Shown piece after piece: positions 1 to 8,233 of a stretch of 39,989 nt of DNA (position 1 is its first letter; every line of letters begins with the position of its first letter). The stretch comes from Meridianimarinicoccus sp044221805 (GTDB lineage: Bacteria; Pseudomonadota; Alphaproteobacteria; Rhodobacterales; Rhodobacteraceae). The translations under genes were made by a program, and so were the position numbers. The stretch is taken from positions 1 through 39,989 of the forward strand of contig JBGAOK010000024.1 of assembly GCA_044221805.1 (NCBI GenBank), read 5' to 3'. Below the pieces are notes generated by a model. That model did not search any database and was not told the origin of the DNA. It saw nothing but the letters and a program-made list of their open reading frames with translations.

Positions 1-775
1 TCGGCGCATAGGGCCCCATGCAGCAGACAAAGCTGTCGCCGGTGACCTTGCCCTCGCTGGTCAGCACGCCGCTGATCCCGGCGCCCTCGCGTTCGAAGGC
101 GGTGATGGTCTGGCCATAGCGGAACTTCACCCCCAGCGCCTCGGCCTGTTTCGCCAGCGCCAGGGTGAACATCCGGCAATCCCCGGTCCGGTCGGCCAGC
201 AGCCGCAGGCCACCGACGAACTTGTCGGCGACATGGATCAGGCCGGGCTCCGCGGCGATGCAGCCGTCGCGGTCCAGCACCTCGAAGGGGGAATCGTATT
301 CCGCCAGCACCTCCTGGTCGGCCTTCGAGCCCTTCAGTTGCTTCTCCTCGCGGAAAAGCTGCAGCGTACCCAGCTCGCGCTGGTCGAAGGACAGGTCGAC
401 CTCGGCCATCAGGTCGCTCAGCGCATCCCGGCTGTAGTTCGAGATCCGCACCATCCGGCCCTTATTGACCCGGTAGGCGTCGGCGTTGCAGTTGCGCAGC
501 ATCCGGATGCCCCAGGCCCACATCCGCGGGCTGACCATCGGCCAGATGAACAGCGGCCGGTGGTGCATGAACAGCCATTGCACCGCCTTCTTCGGAATCC
601 CCGGCGCCGCCCAGGGCGAGGTCATGCCATAGGACAGCTCGCCCGCATTGGCGAAGCTGGTCTCCAGCCCGGGGCCGGGCTGGCGGTCCAGCACCTCGAC
701 CTCGGCGCCGGCACGCGCCAGATAATAGGCCGTCGTCACCCCGATGACGCCCGCGCCCAGAACGACAACCTTCAT
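1..775 (-). CDS. dadA: D-amino acid dehydrogenase, FAD-dependent (3' part outside window)
   Basis: Partial gene read leftward from an ATG at 775 and open to the window edge (about 258 codons). The product begins MKVVVLGAGVIGVTTAYYLA, a Rossmann GxGxxG FAD-binding motif, followed by an acidic residue after the second strand (EVLDR) and the FANAGELSYG and SPWAAPG segments typical of DadA. This family oxidises D-amino acids to 2-oxo acids plus ammonia at the inner membrane and passes electrons to quinone. The visible part matches the N-terminal 60% of a roughly 415-430-residue enzyme. No operon partner is visible; the tRNA-Lys gene lies upstream on the same strand. A related glycine/sarcosine-type oxidase is possible but less likely given the DadA-like N-terminus. 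Confidence 0.88.
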   Translation of the reverse strand, partial: MKVVVLGAGVIGVTTAYYLARAGAEVEVLDRQPGPGLETSFANAGELSYGMTSPWAAPGIPKKAVQWLFMHHRPLFIWPMVSPRMWAWGIRMLRNCNADAYRVNKGRMVRISNYSRDALSDLMAEVDLSFDQRELGTLQLFREEKQLKGSKADQEVLAEYDSPFEVLDRDGCIAAEPGLIHVADKFVGGLRLLADRTGDCRMFTLALAKQAEALGVKFRYGQTITAFEREGAGISGVLTSEGKVTGDSFVCCMGPYAP

Positions 776-908
776 GGAAACCCCCGCACCGCCTGCACCC
801 GATCCGGGCCGGCGAACCAGGGTCCGGCGGCACCACACCGCACAGATGATCGCAGCGCCCATCGGGCGCCGGCAACCCCCATTCGGGGCGATCATCGCGG
901 AGAAAGGA

Positions 909-984
909 TGGTGAGCCGTACAGGATTCGAACCTGTGACCCACTGATTAAAAGTCAGTTGCTCTACCAACTGAGCTAACGGCCC
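909..984 (-). tRNA. tRNA-Lys (anticodon TTT)
   Basis: The reverse strand folds as a standard 76-nt cloverleaf with an encoded CCA. The acceptor stem GGGCCGT pairs with ACGGCTC (one G-U pair). The D arm is TAGCTCAGTTGGTAGAGCA, the anticodon loop is CTTTTAA with anticodon TTT at 949-951, and the T arm carries GGTTCGAATCC. It reads AAA and AAG lysine codons. A promoter-like sequence lies about 90 nt upstream. Confidence 0.97.
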
Positions 985-1071
985 ATCCAGGATGCAGACC
1001 CGGATTCCCGGGCCGTGCGCCGACCCGTGGCCCCGCCCCTTCTGGGGATAGGCGCCGCCGGTCAGGTGGCC

Positions 1072-1100
1072 CATCTACAAAGCTCGTCTGCGGGGGTCAA
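1072..1100 (-). promoter_or_regulatory. sigma70-type promoter for tRNA-Lys
   Basis: On the minus strand a -35 TTGACC (1100-1095) is separated by exactly 17 bp from a -10 TAGATG (1077-1072). Transcription would start near 1065, about 80 nt before the mature tRNA 5' end, leaving a 5' leader for RNase P to remove. The design is nearly the same as the promoter proposed upstream of nuoA. Confidence 0.6.
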
Positions 1101-1166
1101 GAGCGTTTCCGACGATTTCTGCACCCGCTCTGGATTTCACCGCGCCGCGGGATTATAGCCGCGCGG

Positions 1167-2006
1167 ATGAAGGACACTGGCGCCAGAGATCTGCCCTTCG
1201 TGAAGATGCACGGGCTGGGCAATGACTTCGTGATCCTCGAGTCACGGGGCGGGCCGGTGCGTGCCAATCCGGCCCTGGTCCGGGCGATCGGCGACCGGCA
1301 CCGGGGGGTCGGCTTCGATCAGCTGGCCGAGGTGCTGGACAGCGACGCCGCCGACCTGGCGCTGACCTTCTGGAACGTCGACGGCTCGCCCTCGGGCGCC
1401 TGCGGCAATGCCACCCGCTGCGTCGCCGCCCGGGAAATGGCCCTGACGGGGCGCGACAGCATCACCGTCGAGACCGCGGGCGGCATCCTGCGCGCCGAAC
1501 GGGACGCCGACGGGGTGGTGCGCGTCAACATGGGCGCCCCGCGGCTGGACTGGCATCAGGTGCCGCTGGCGCGCGAGACCGACACGCTGGTGCTGCCGCT
1601 GCCCGGCAGCCCCGCCGCCGTCGGCATGGGCAACCCCCATTGCGTCAGCTTCGTGTCGGATGTCGCTGCGATCGACCTGGCCCAGCTCGGCCCGGTGCTG
1701 GAGAACGACCCGCTGTTCCCGGAACGCACCAACGTGGAATTCGCCCAGATCCGTGCCGACGGCACCATCCGGCTCAGGGTCTGGGAACGCGGCACCGGCA
1801 TCACGTTGGCCTGCGGCACCGGCGCCTGCGCAACGGCGGTGGCGGCGGCGCGGCGCGGCCTGACCGGCCGCAGCGTGCGGATCGAGCTGGACGGCGGCTG
1901 GCTGAGCCTCGACTGGCGCGACGACGGCATCTGGATGGCCGGCGCCACCGCCCACGTCTTCGACGGCGTGCTGACCGGCGCCTTCATGGACTCGCTGGTG
2001 CCATGA
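1167..2006 (+). CDS. dapF: Diaminopimelate epimerase
   Basis: A 279-residue protein, normal for the family. It interconverts LL- and meso-diaminopimelate without a cofactor, the last epimerisation before meso-DAP enters lysine and peptidoglycan synthesis in the cytoplasm. Both catalytic cysteine loops are visible: GACGNATRC near residue 75 and LACGTGACA near residue 218. The N-terminal HGLGNDFV and the GNPHCV motif are also family hallmarks. The ATG at 1167 gives the usual short leader before the first motif, but no Shine-Dalgarno is evident; a TTATAG hexamer at 1153-1158 sits so close that a nearly leaderless transcript is conceivable. The stop overlaps the mtaB start as ATGA, implying translational coupling. 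Confidence 0.96.
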   Translation: MKDTGARDLPFVKMHGLGNDFVILESRGGPVRANPALVRAIGDRHRGVGFDQLAEVLDSDAADLALTFWNVDGSPSGACGNATRCVAAREMALTGRDSITVETAGGILRAERDADGVVRVNMGAPRLDWHQVPLARETDTLVLPLPGSPAAVGMGNPHCVSFVSDVAAIDLAQLGPVLENDPLFPERTNVEFAQIRADGTIRLRVWERGTGITLACGTGACATAVAAARRGLTGRSVRIELDGGWLSLDWRDDGIWMAGATAHVFDGVLTGAFMDSLVP

Positions 2007-3274
2007 GCGCGCCCGGTTCCACCCCGCCGATCTTCTCGACCCATGGCTGTCGCCTGAACGCCTATGAGACCGAGGCGATGAAGCGGCTGGCCGAGGCGGC
2101 CGGGCTGAGTGACGCGGTGATCGTCAACACCTGCGCGGTGACCGCCGAGGCGGTCCGGAAAGCCCGGCAGGACATCCGCCGGGCCCGGCGCGAGAACCCG
2201 GCGGCGCGGATCATCGTCACCGGCTGTGCCGCCCAGATCGACCCCGACAGCTTTGCGGCGATGCCCGAGGTCGACCGGGTGATCGGCAATGCCGCCAAGA
2301 TGGAATCGGCGACCTGGACCGGCCTTGCCGCGGCGGACTGGACCCTGGGCAGCGAGAAGGTGCAGGTCGACGACATCATGTCGGTGCGCGAGACCGCCTC
2401 GCACCTGATCGACGGCTTCGGCACAAGGGCGCGGGCCTATGTGCAGATCCAGAACGGCTGCGACCACCGCTGCACCTTCTGCATCATCCCCTTCGGCCGC
2501 GGCAATTCCCGCTCGGTCCCCGCAGGCGTGGTCGTGGACCAGATCCGCCGGCTGGTCGAGCAGGGCTACAACGAGGTGGTGCTGACCGGGGTGGACCTGA
2601 CCAGCTGGGGCGCCGATCTGCCGGGGACGCCGCGGCTGGGCGATCTGGTGCGCCGGATCCTGAAGCTGGTGCCCGACCTGCCCCGGCTGCGGCTGTCCTC
2701 GATCGACTCGATCGAGGCCGACCCGGCGCTGATGGCAGCGATTGCCGAGGAAGCCCGGCTGATGCCGCACCTGCACCTGAGCCTGCAGGCCGGCGACGAC
2801 CTGATCCTGAAGCGGATGAAGCGGCGCCACCTGCGCGACGACGCGATCCGCTTCTGCGCCGAGGCGCGCCGGCTGCGCCCCGACATCACCTTCGGCGCCG
2901 ACCTGATCGCCGGCTTCCCGACCGAGACCGAGGTGATGTTCCGGAACTCGCTGCAGCTGGTCGAGGATTGCGGCCTGACCTGGCTGCATGTCTTTCCCTA
3001 TTCGCCCCGCCCCGGCACGCCGGCGGCCCGGATGCCCCAGGTCGATGGCGGCGCGATCCGCGACCGGGCCACCCGGCTGCGCGCGGCCGGCGAGGCGGCG
3101 GTGCGCGCCCATCTGGACGCCCAGATCGGCCGCGACCACGCCGTCTTGATGGAGGCCGCGGATCTGGGCCGGACGCCGCATTTCACCGAGGTGCGCTTTG
3201 CCGCGCCGCAGGCCGTGGGGCAGATCGTCCGGACCCGGATCACCGGCCACGACGGCGTCCGGCTGGCTGCCTGA
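2003..3274 (+). CDS. mtaB: tRNA N6-threonylcarbamoyladenosine(37) C2 methylthiotransferase
   Basis: A 423-residue radical-SAM methylthiotransferase that converts t6A to ms2t6A at position 37 of tRNAs reading ANN codons. The N-terminal UPF0004 domain carries three cysteines expected to bind the auxiliary [4Fe-4S] cluster (THGCRLN, VNTCAVT, VTGCAAQ). The radical SAM triad CDHRCTFC is near residues 155-162, followed by IIPFGRG, and a TRAM-like C-terminal segment ends the protein. THGCRLN and the absence of a RimO-type N-terminus favour MtaB over MiaB or RimO. The ATG at 2003 overlaps the dapF stop by four bases, a dapF-mtaB pairing common in alphaproteobacteria. The longer open frame upstream is only a dapF shadow. 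Confidence 0.93.
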   Translation: MSAPGSTPPIFSTHGCRLNAYETEAMKRLAEAAGLSDAVIVNTCAVTAEAVRKARQDIRRARRENPAARIIVTGCAAQIDPDSFAAMPEVDRVIGNAAKMESATWTGLAAADWTLGSEKVQVDDIMSVRETASHLIDGFGTRARAYVQIQNGCDHRCTFCIIPFGRGNSRSVPAGVVVDQIRRLVEQGYNEVVLTGVDLTSWGADLPGTPRLGDLVRRILKLVPDLPRLRLSSIDSIEADPALMAAIAEEARLMPHLHLSLQAGDDLILKRMKRRHLRDDAIRFCAEARRLRPDITFGADLIAGFPTETEVMFRNSLQLVEDCGLTWLHVFPYSPRPGTPAARMPQVDGGAIRDRATRLRAAGEAAVRAHLDAQIGRDHAVLMEAADLGRTPHFTEVRFAAPQAVGQIVRTRITGHDGVRLAA

Positions 3275-3392
3275 CCGCGGCCCGGTCACGTTCGCGCCAT
3301 CCGGCGACCGGTTCAGCTTCCGGGACTTGCCAGCTTGACCCGGGGTTGGTTCAGTCCCATCTCATAGGCTCACGTTCCGCGAGGTTCCTGCC

Positions 3393-3668
3393 ATGCCCCT
3401 TCTCGCCCCCGTCGCCGGCATTGCGCTGCGCTACATCCTGATGACGCTTGCAGCCTATGCGCTGCTCCGGGCGCAATCGGGGCTGGCACTGCACCAGCCG
3501 GCCGAGGACGTTCTCGACACCCTGCCCGAGGGCGCCTCGGCCCGGCGCGAGGCCGATGGCTGGCGCGGCGGGCTGAAGCTGAAGCGGGTGCTGCGGGTCG
3601 GGCCGACCGGCCCGGGCATCGCAGTCGACCTGGCCGGGCTGGCCCGGATCCGGCTGCACCGGGTCTGA
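3393..3668 (+). CDS. Small hypothetical membrane-anchored protein
   Basis: A 91-residue protein of no family I recognise. Residues 5-25 (PVAGIALRYILMTLAAYALL) form one probable membrane helix, followed by a soluble region rich in Gly, Arg and Leu with a predicted beta pattern (LKLKRVLRVG). It starts at the ATG at 3393, preceded by GAGGTTCC, and its stop lies one base before the GST start, so the two are probably co-transcribed. Codon use matches the neighbours. A 118-nt gap separates it from mtaB, so a promoter could lie between. Function is unknown. Confidence 0.7.
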   Translation: MPLLAPVAGIALRYILMTLAAYALLRAQSGLALHQPAEDVLDTLPEGASARREADGWRGGLKLKRVLRVGPTGPGIAVDLAGLARIRLHRV

Positions 3669-3669
3669 C

Positions 3670-4284
3670 ATGCGGCTTTTCGGAAGTCCGACCTCGCCCT
3701 TCGTTCGGAAGGTGATGATCACGCTGCACGAGACCGGCCAGTCCGGCGACGTGCAGGTGGTGATGGCCAGCGGCACGCCGCTGGACAGCGTGCGGATGCC
3801 GCTGGCGCAGAACCCCTTGGGGAAGATCCCGGTGCTGGAACGCAACGACGGCCCGGCGCTTTATGACAGCCGGGTGATCTGCCGCTATCTCGCCCACCGG
3901 GGCGGGTCGGCGCTGTATCCCGAGCCGCCGGCGCTGTGGTCGACGCTGACGCTGGAAGCCACCGGCGACGGCATCCTCGATTCAGCGCTCACCATGGTCT
4001 ACGAGACCCGGCTGCGCGCCCCTGAACAGCGCAACGTCGCCCTGCTGGACGGCTACTGGGGCAAGATCACCCGGGCGGTCGAGGCGCTGGACGGGCGCTG
4101 GATGGGCCATCTGGCCGGGCCGGTCGATGCCGGCCATATCGCCATCGGCGCGGCGCTGGGGTATCTGGATTTCCGTCTGGACGCCCGCAACTGGCGCTCG
4201 GGCGCGCCGGCGCTGGCCGATTGGTACGCCCACTTCGCCACCCGCCCGTCGATGCAGGCGACGGTGCCCCAGGATCCGCACTGA
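3670..4284 (+). CDS. Glutathione S-transferase family protein
   Basis: A 204-residue cytosolic-type GST. The N-terminal thioredoxin fold starts MRLFGSPTSPFVRKV, with a Ser in the position that activates glutathione in many bacterial GSTs. The cis-Pro loop NPLGKIPVLE is at about residues 53-62, followed by LYDSRVICRYL, the glutathione gamma-glutamyl contact region. The helical C-terminal domain ends near DWYAHFATRPS. The family conjugates or reduces substrates using glutathione; the substrate cannot be predicted. It follows the small membrane protein by one base and ends before a strong bidirectional hairpin. Confidence 0.9.
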   Translation: MRLFGSPTSPFVRKVMITLHETGQSGDVQVVMASGTPLDSVRMPLAQNPLGKIPVLERNDGPALYDSRVICRYLAHRGGSALYPEPPALWSTLTLEATGDGILDSALTMVYETRLRAPEQRNVALLDGYWGKITRAVEALDGRWMGHLAGPVDAGHIAIGAALGYLDFRLDARNWRSGAPALADWYAHFATRPSMQATVPQDPH

Positions 4285-4315
4285 CCGCTGCGGGCTTCAA
4301 GCGTCGGAAACGAAG

Positions 4316-4338
4316 AAGGGGCGGTCTAACCGCCCCTT
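4316..4338. terminator. Bidirectional hairpin terminator
   Basis: A perfect 10-bp stem AAGGGGCGGT / ACCGCCCCTT with a 3-nt loop lies between the convergent GST and outer-membrane protein genes. The A/T ends give a short U run in both directions, so it can terminate both transcripts. Confidence 0.8.
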
Positions 4339-4363
4339 GTCATGTCGCCCGAACCCCGGAAGA

Positions 4364-5017
4364 TCAGAAGTTGAAGCTGACGCCCAGGTTCAGGGCGTTG
4401 GTGACGATGTTGGTCTCGAGATTGCCGCCACCGTCGAGATCGACGTCGTTCTTCGAATAGGTGCCCTTGTACTCGCCGAAGACCGACCATGACGGGGTGA
4501 ACGGATAGCTCACGCCTGCAACCCACTGCACGGCGGGGCCGCCGTACTGGTAGTTGAAGGTCTTGTCACCGGTCGTCTGCACCTCGACATGGGGGACCGA
4601 CACGCCCAGACCGCCGCCCACATAGGGGGTCCAGACCCGCTCCTGCCCCGGGAAGCGCTTGAACACGGTCGCGGTGACGATGTTCAGGCCGTCGGTGAAT
4701 TCGAGGATATTGAACCCCTCGTCCTGCAGCGTCTCGTCGTCGGCGTAGACCTTGGCATGGCTGTAATCCAGACCGAAGCCGAAGTCGCTTTCGGTCCACC
4801 AGGTGCCGCGGACACCCCAGTAGGGCGGCGGCGCCATCGAGTTGCCTTCCCACCCGGCGGTGAAGTCGAAATCGCCGATTCCGCTTGGATCCGTGCCCTT
4901 GACGTCGCTGTGGGGCGAGGTCTGCCAGCCGGTATAGCCGCTCAACTCGAACTCGGCCGCAGCCGGAAGGGCCGTGACGAGAAGCGAGGCGAGGCCGAGG
5001 GCAGCGAGGCGAAGCAT
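4364..5017 (-). CDS. Outer-membrane beta-barrel protein, lipid A oxidase (LpxQ)-like
   Basis: A 217-residue protein with a signal peptide (residues 1-21, ending PAAAE) and alternating hydrophobic and polar strands. It ends with phenylalanine (LGVSFNF), the usual signature for Bam-dependent outer-membrane insertion. The early segment FELSGYTGWQTSPHSDVKG and the region GWEGNSMAPPPYWGVRGTWW resemble, from memory, alphaproteobacterial proteins annotated as lipid A oxidase, which convert a lipid A glucosamine to 2-aminogluconate. That function is inference; a general 8-strand OmpX/Ail-like porin is the alternative. The start at 5017 is chosen because the signal peptide begins there; the upstream in-frame extension is not signal-like. 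Confidence 0.75.
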   Translation of the reverse strand: MLRLAALGLASLLVTALPAAAEFELSGYTGWQTSPHSDVKGTDPSGIGDFDFTAGWEGNSMAPPPYWGVRGTWWTESDFGFGLDYSHAKVYADDETLQDEGFNILEFTDGLNIVTATVFKRFPGQERVWTPYVGGGLGVSVPHVEVQTTGDKTFNYQYGGPAVQWVAGVSYPFTPSWSVFGEYKGTYSKNDVDLDGGGNLETNIVTNALNLGVSFNF

Positions 5018-5368
5018 GGGAGTGATTCCACAGTTTGGGGGACTTACCCCCGTCGAGTGCGAAATAGGAGCCATGGTGCCGACCGGCAAGGACTCCGGGG
5101 TGATGCCGCAACAGCAGTATCGATGCGTTGCAGCCGGGGCACAAGTCCCCGGCGCGACATTCGCCGCCAACTGCCAACACCATGGCCAGCAGCGCCGGCA
5201 AAAGCCGATAAGACACGCAAGAAATGCGGATTTCAGGCCGCTGTGCGCTAGATTGTCCGCTGGACGCCTTGACCGCCGCGGTCTAGGTCACCATGCAGAG
5301 CGGTCGCGGCCAAGGCGGCGGCCCGCCTATCGTGCTGGCTTGGCCGGCAATGAGATGGAGAGGATTCC
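5018..5368. other. Intergenic region between divergent omp and petA genes
   Basis: These 351 nt hold the promoter proposed for the outer-membrane gene (5116-5144), a small hairpin GGGGG-acttA-CCCCC near 5037-5051 in its leader, and the petA ribosome binding site GGAGAGGA (5357-5364). A TTGACC at 5269-5274 could be a petA -35, but no convincing -10 follows at 16-18 bp. No credible gene is present. Confidence 0.6.
5116..5144 (-). promoter_or_regulatory. Probable promoter of the outer-membrane protein gene
   Basis: On the minus strand TTGTGC (5144-5139), a 17-bp spacer and GATACT (5121-5116) fit a sigma70-type promoter. It would give a leader of about 90 nt before the ATG at 5017. Confidence 0.45.
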
Positions 5369-5929
5369 GTGTCCCACGCAGAAGACCACGAAGGCACGCG
5401 CCGCGACTTCCTGTATTACGCGACCGCCGGCGCCGGCGCTGTTGCCGTTGGCGCCGCTGTCTGGCCGCTGGCGAACCAGATGAACCCCAGCGCCGATGTC
5501 CAGGCGCTGTCGTCCATCCGGGTCGACGTCAGCGGCATCGATGTCGGTACCCAGTTGACCGTGAAGTGGCTTGGAAAACCTGTCTTCATCCGCCGCCGCA
5601 CGCCCGAAGAGATTGAGGACGCGCGCGGCGTGCCCCTGAGCGACCTGGTCGACCAGAATGCCGAGAACAGCAATATCGCCGCCGACGCGCCCGCCACGGA
5701 CCAGAACCGCGCGCTGAGCGAGAACGGCGAATGGCTGGTGATGATGGGCGTCTGCACCCACCTCGGCTGCGTGCCGCTGGGCGATGCGGGCGACTTCAAC
5801 GGCTGGTTCTGCCCGTGCCACGGATCGCACTACGATTCGTCCGGCCGCATTCGCAAGGGCCCCGCGCCGCGCAACCTGCCCGTGCCGGTGGCTGCCTTCG
5901 TCGACGACACCACGATCCAGCTTGGCTGA
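5369..5929 (+). CDS. petA: Ubiquinol-cytochrome c reductase Rieske iron-sulfur subunit
   Basis: A 186-residue Rieske protein of the cytochrome bc1 complex. It takes the first electron from ubiquinol at the Qo site and passes it to cytochrome c1. The N-terminus has a twin-arginine motif (TRRDFLYYAT) and a single membrane anchor at about residues 13-35; the C-terminal domain faces the periplasm. The [2Fe-2S] ligands are in CTHLGC and CPCHGSHYD, each giving one Cys and one His ligand, with the second Cys pair forming the stabilising disulfide. It starts with GTG at 5369, four bases after GGAGAGGA. petB follows after nine bases. Confidence 0.97.
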   Translation: MSHAEDHEGTRRDFLYYATAGAGAVAVGAAVWPLANQMNPSADVQALSSIRVDVSGIDVGTQLTVKWLGKPVFIRRRTPEEIEDARGVPLSDLVDQNAENSNIAADAPATDQNRALSENGEWLVMMGVCTHLGCVPLGDAGDFNGWFCPCHGSHYDSSGRIRKGPAPRNLPVPVAAFVDDTTIQLG

Positions 5930-5938
5930 GGGGGGATC

Positions 5939-7282
5939 ATGTCCGGAATTCCGCACGACCATTACGAACCGAAGACCGGTGCCGAGAAGTGGGTCGAATC
6001 CCGCCTGCCGGTGATCGGGCTGATCTATGACACGCTGTTCATCCCGACGCCGAAGAACCTGAACTGGATGTGGATCTGGGGCATTGTGCTGGCGTTCTGC
6101 CTCGCGCTCCAGATCGTCACCGGGATCGTGCTGGCGATGCACTACAAGGCCGGCGTCGAGGTGGCCTTCGCCAGCGTCGAGCACATCATGCGCAACGTGA
6201 ACGGTGGCCACATGCTGCGCTACCTTCACGCCAACGGCGCTTCGCTGTTCTTCGTGGCGGTGTACCTGCACATCTTCCGCGGCCTGTTCTACGGCTCGTA
6301 CAAGGCCCCGCGCGAGATCACTTGGATCATCGGCATGCTGATCTACCTGCTGATGATGGCGACCGCCTTCATGGGCTACGTGCTGCCCTGGGGCCAGATG
6401 TCGTTCTGGGGCGCCACGGTGATCACCGGCCTGTTCGGTGCCATTCCCTTCATCGGCCCGGCCATCCAGACTTGGCTGCTGGGCGGACCGGCCGTCGGCG
6501 ACCCGACCCTGAACCGGTTCTTCTCGCTGCACTACCTGCTGCCGTTCCTGATTGCGGGCCTGGTGATCGTCCACATCTGGGCGTTCCATGCCACCGGCAA
6601 CAACAACCCGTCGGGCGTCGACGTCCGCCGCGGATCGAAAGCCGAGGCCCAGAAGGACACGCTGCCGTTCTGGCCGTACTTCGTGATCAAGGACCTGTTC
6701 GCGCTGGCGCTGGTGCTGGTGATCTTCTTCGCCATCGTCGGCTTCATGCCGAACTACCTGGGCCACCCGGACAACTACCTTGAAGCGAACCCGCTGCAGA
6801 CGCCTGCGCATATCGTGCCGGAATGGTACTTCCTGCCCTTCTACGCGATCCTGCGCGCCTTCGACGGCGATGTCTGGGTGGTGCAGATCGCCAGCTTCGT
6901 GAGCTTCGGCATCATCGACGCCAAGTTCTTCGGCGTGCTGGCGATGTTCGGCGCGATCGTGGTGATGGCGCTGGCGCCCTGGCTCGATACCTCGGCCGTG
7001 CGCTCGGGCCGCTACCGCCCGATGTTCAAGTGGTGGTTCTACCTGCTCTGCATCAACTTCATGGTGCTGATGTGGGTGGGCGCGCAGCCGGCCGAGGGGA
7101 TCTATCCCTACATCGCCCTGCTCGGCTCGGCCTACTGGTTCTTCTACTTCCTCGTGATCCTGCCGCTCTTGGGCGTGATCGAAAAGCCGCTGCCCGCAGT
7201 GGCCACCGTCGAGGAGGATTTCAACGACCATTACGGCAAGGCCCATGGCGCAGGCAGCGCCGTGGCCAGCCCGGCCGAGTGA
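5939..7282 (+). CDS. petB: Cytochrome b subunit of the bc1 complex
   Basis: A 447-residue polytopic protein, the length of Rhodobacter-type full-length cytochrome b (not split as in b6f). It carries haems bL and bH and forms the Qo and Qi quinone sites. The haem-binding histidines lie in helix B (LRYLHANGASLFFVAVYLHI) and helix D (FSLHYLLPF and VIVHIWAFHATG). The Qo-site PEWY motif is visible as IVPEWYFLPFYAILRAF. The start at 5939 is preceded by GAGGGGGGA, which overlaps the petA stop, so the two are translationally linked. Confidence 0.98.
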   Translation: MSGIPHDHYEPKTGAEKWVESRLPVIGLIYDTLFIPTPKNLNWMWIWGIVLAFCLALQIVTGIVLAMHYKAGVEVAFASVEHIMRNVNGGHMLRYLHANGASLFFVAVYLHIFRGLFYGSYKAPREITWIIGMLIYLLMMATAFMGYVLPWGQMSFWGATVITGLFGAIPFIGPAIQTWLLGGPAVGDPTLNRFFSLHYLLPFLIAGLVIVHIWAFHATGNNNPSGVDVRRGSKAEAQKDTLPFWPYFVIKDLFALALVLVIFFAIVGFMPNYLGHPDNYLEANPLQTPAHIVPEWYFLPFYAILRAFDGDVWVVQIASFVSFGIIDAKFFGVLAMFGAIVVMALAPWLDTSAVRSGRYRPMFKWWFYLLCINFMVLMWVGAQPAEGIYPYIALLGSAYWFFYFLVILPLLGVIEKPLPAVATVEEDFNDHYGKAHGAGSAVASPAE

Positions 7283-7290
7283 GAAGGACG

Positions 7291-8091
7291 ATGACAGTGA
7301 TGTTGAGGAACCTCATCCTGGCCGGCGCGGCCGTGGTGTCTCTGGGCAACGGCGCGGCCTACGCGGCCGGTGCCGAGGCGCACAACCGCGACTTCGCGTT
7401 CTCGTTCGAAGGGCCTTTCGGCACGTTCGACCAGAACCAGCTCCAGCGCGGCCTGCAGGTCTATACCGAGATCTGCTCGAGCTGCCATGGTCTGAAATTC
7501 GTGCCGATCCGCACCCTTGCGGATCAGGGCGGTCCGCACCTGCCCGAAGAGCAGGTCCGGGACTACGCCAAGAACTGGGAAGTCTGGGATCCGGCGCTGC
7601 GCGACACCCGCACCGCCGAGGTCACCGACAACTTCCCGATGAGCTCGATGGAAACCGCGCCCGACCTGAGCCTGATGGCGAAGGCGCGCGCGGGCTTCCA
7701 CGGGCCCTACGGCACCGGCCTGAGCCAGTTGGTCAACGGCATCGGCGGGCCCGAGCACATCGTCTCGATCCTGACCGGCTATTCCGGCGAGACCAAGGAA
7801 CAGGCCGGCACCACGCTCTACGAGAACCACGCCTTCCCGGGTGGCTGGATCGCCATGCCGCCGCCGCTGTCGGGCGGCGAGGTGGAGTTCCGCGACGGCG
7901 CGCCCAACGATCTCGAATCGATGTCGAAGGACGTGGCCGCCTTCCTGATGTGGACCGCCGAGCCGAAGATGATGGCCCGCAAGGAAGCCGGCCTGACCGC
8001 CGTGCTGTTCCTGGTGGTGCTGACCGTGCTCCTGTACCTGACCAACAAGCAGATCTGGATGCCGGTGAAGAAGAAGGCCAAAGAGGCCTGA
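7291..8091 (+). CDS. petC: Cytochrome c1
   Basis: A 266-residue precursor of the bc1 complex c-type haem subunit, which passes electrons from the Rieske protein to soluble cytochrome c. A signal peptide ends near AAYAAGAEA. The haem attachment motif CSSCH is near residues 64-68; the Met in GGWIAMPPPL corresponds to the usual sixth ligand. A C-terminal helix (AVLFLVVLTVLLYLTNKQIW) anchors it in the inner membrane. Three starts are close: ATG 7291, GTG 7297 and ATG 7300. The AAGGA at 7284-7288 is only 2 nt from the first and 8 or 11 nt from the others, so the true start may be 7297 or 7300; the mature protein is unaffected. Confidence 0.96.
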   Translation: MTVMLRNLILAGAAVVSLGNGAAYAAGAEAHNRDFAFSFEGPFGTFDQNQLQRGLQVYTEICSSCHGLKFVPIRTLADQGGPHLPEEQVRDYAKNWEVWDPALRDTRTAEVTDNFPMSSMETAPDLSLMAKARAGFHGPYGTGLSQLVNGIGGPEHIVSILTGYSGETKEQAGTTLYENHAFPGGWIAMPPPLSGGEVEFRDGAPNDLESMSKDVAAFLMWTAEPKMMARKEAGLTAVLFLVVLTVLLYLTNKQIWMPVKKKAKEA

Positions 8092-8122
8092 TCCTTCTCC
8101 TGCCGGCTTCGGCAATTTGCGG

Positions 8123-8144
8123 AACGCGCCCTTCGGGGCGCGTT
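8123..8144 (+). terminator. Intrinsic terminator of petABC
   Basis: A perfect 9-bp stem AACGCGCCC / GGGCGCGTT closes a UUCG tetraloop and is followed by TTTCGTTT. It sits 31 nt after the petC stop. Confidence 0.85.
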
Positions 8145-8233
8145 TTCGTTTCGGCATCGCCGCCCTTGCATTCCGGTGTCGGTCGCGATCACTGATCCGG
8201 GCGCGGCCGCCGCTGTGACAGAGGAGGACCCCC

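Noticed and set aside
233..946. Long plus-strand open frame over the dadA and tRNA region
   Set aside because: It is antisense to dadA and runs through the tRNA; the translation is Arg/His/Pro-rich without motifs, typical of GC-rich shadow frames.
1556..3289. 577-residue minus-strand frame opposite dapF and mtaB
   Set aside because: dapF and mtaB carry complete catalytic motifs on the plus strand; the antisense product has none.
5269..5297. petABC promoter with TTGACC at 5269
   Set aside because: The hexamer at the right spacing is CATGCA, too far from a -10 consensus to call.
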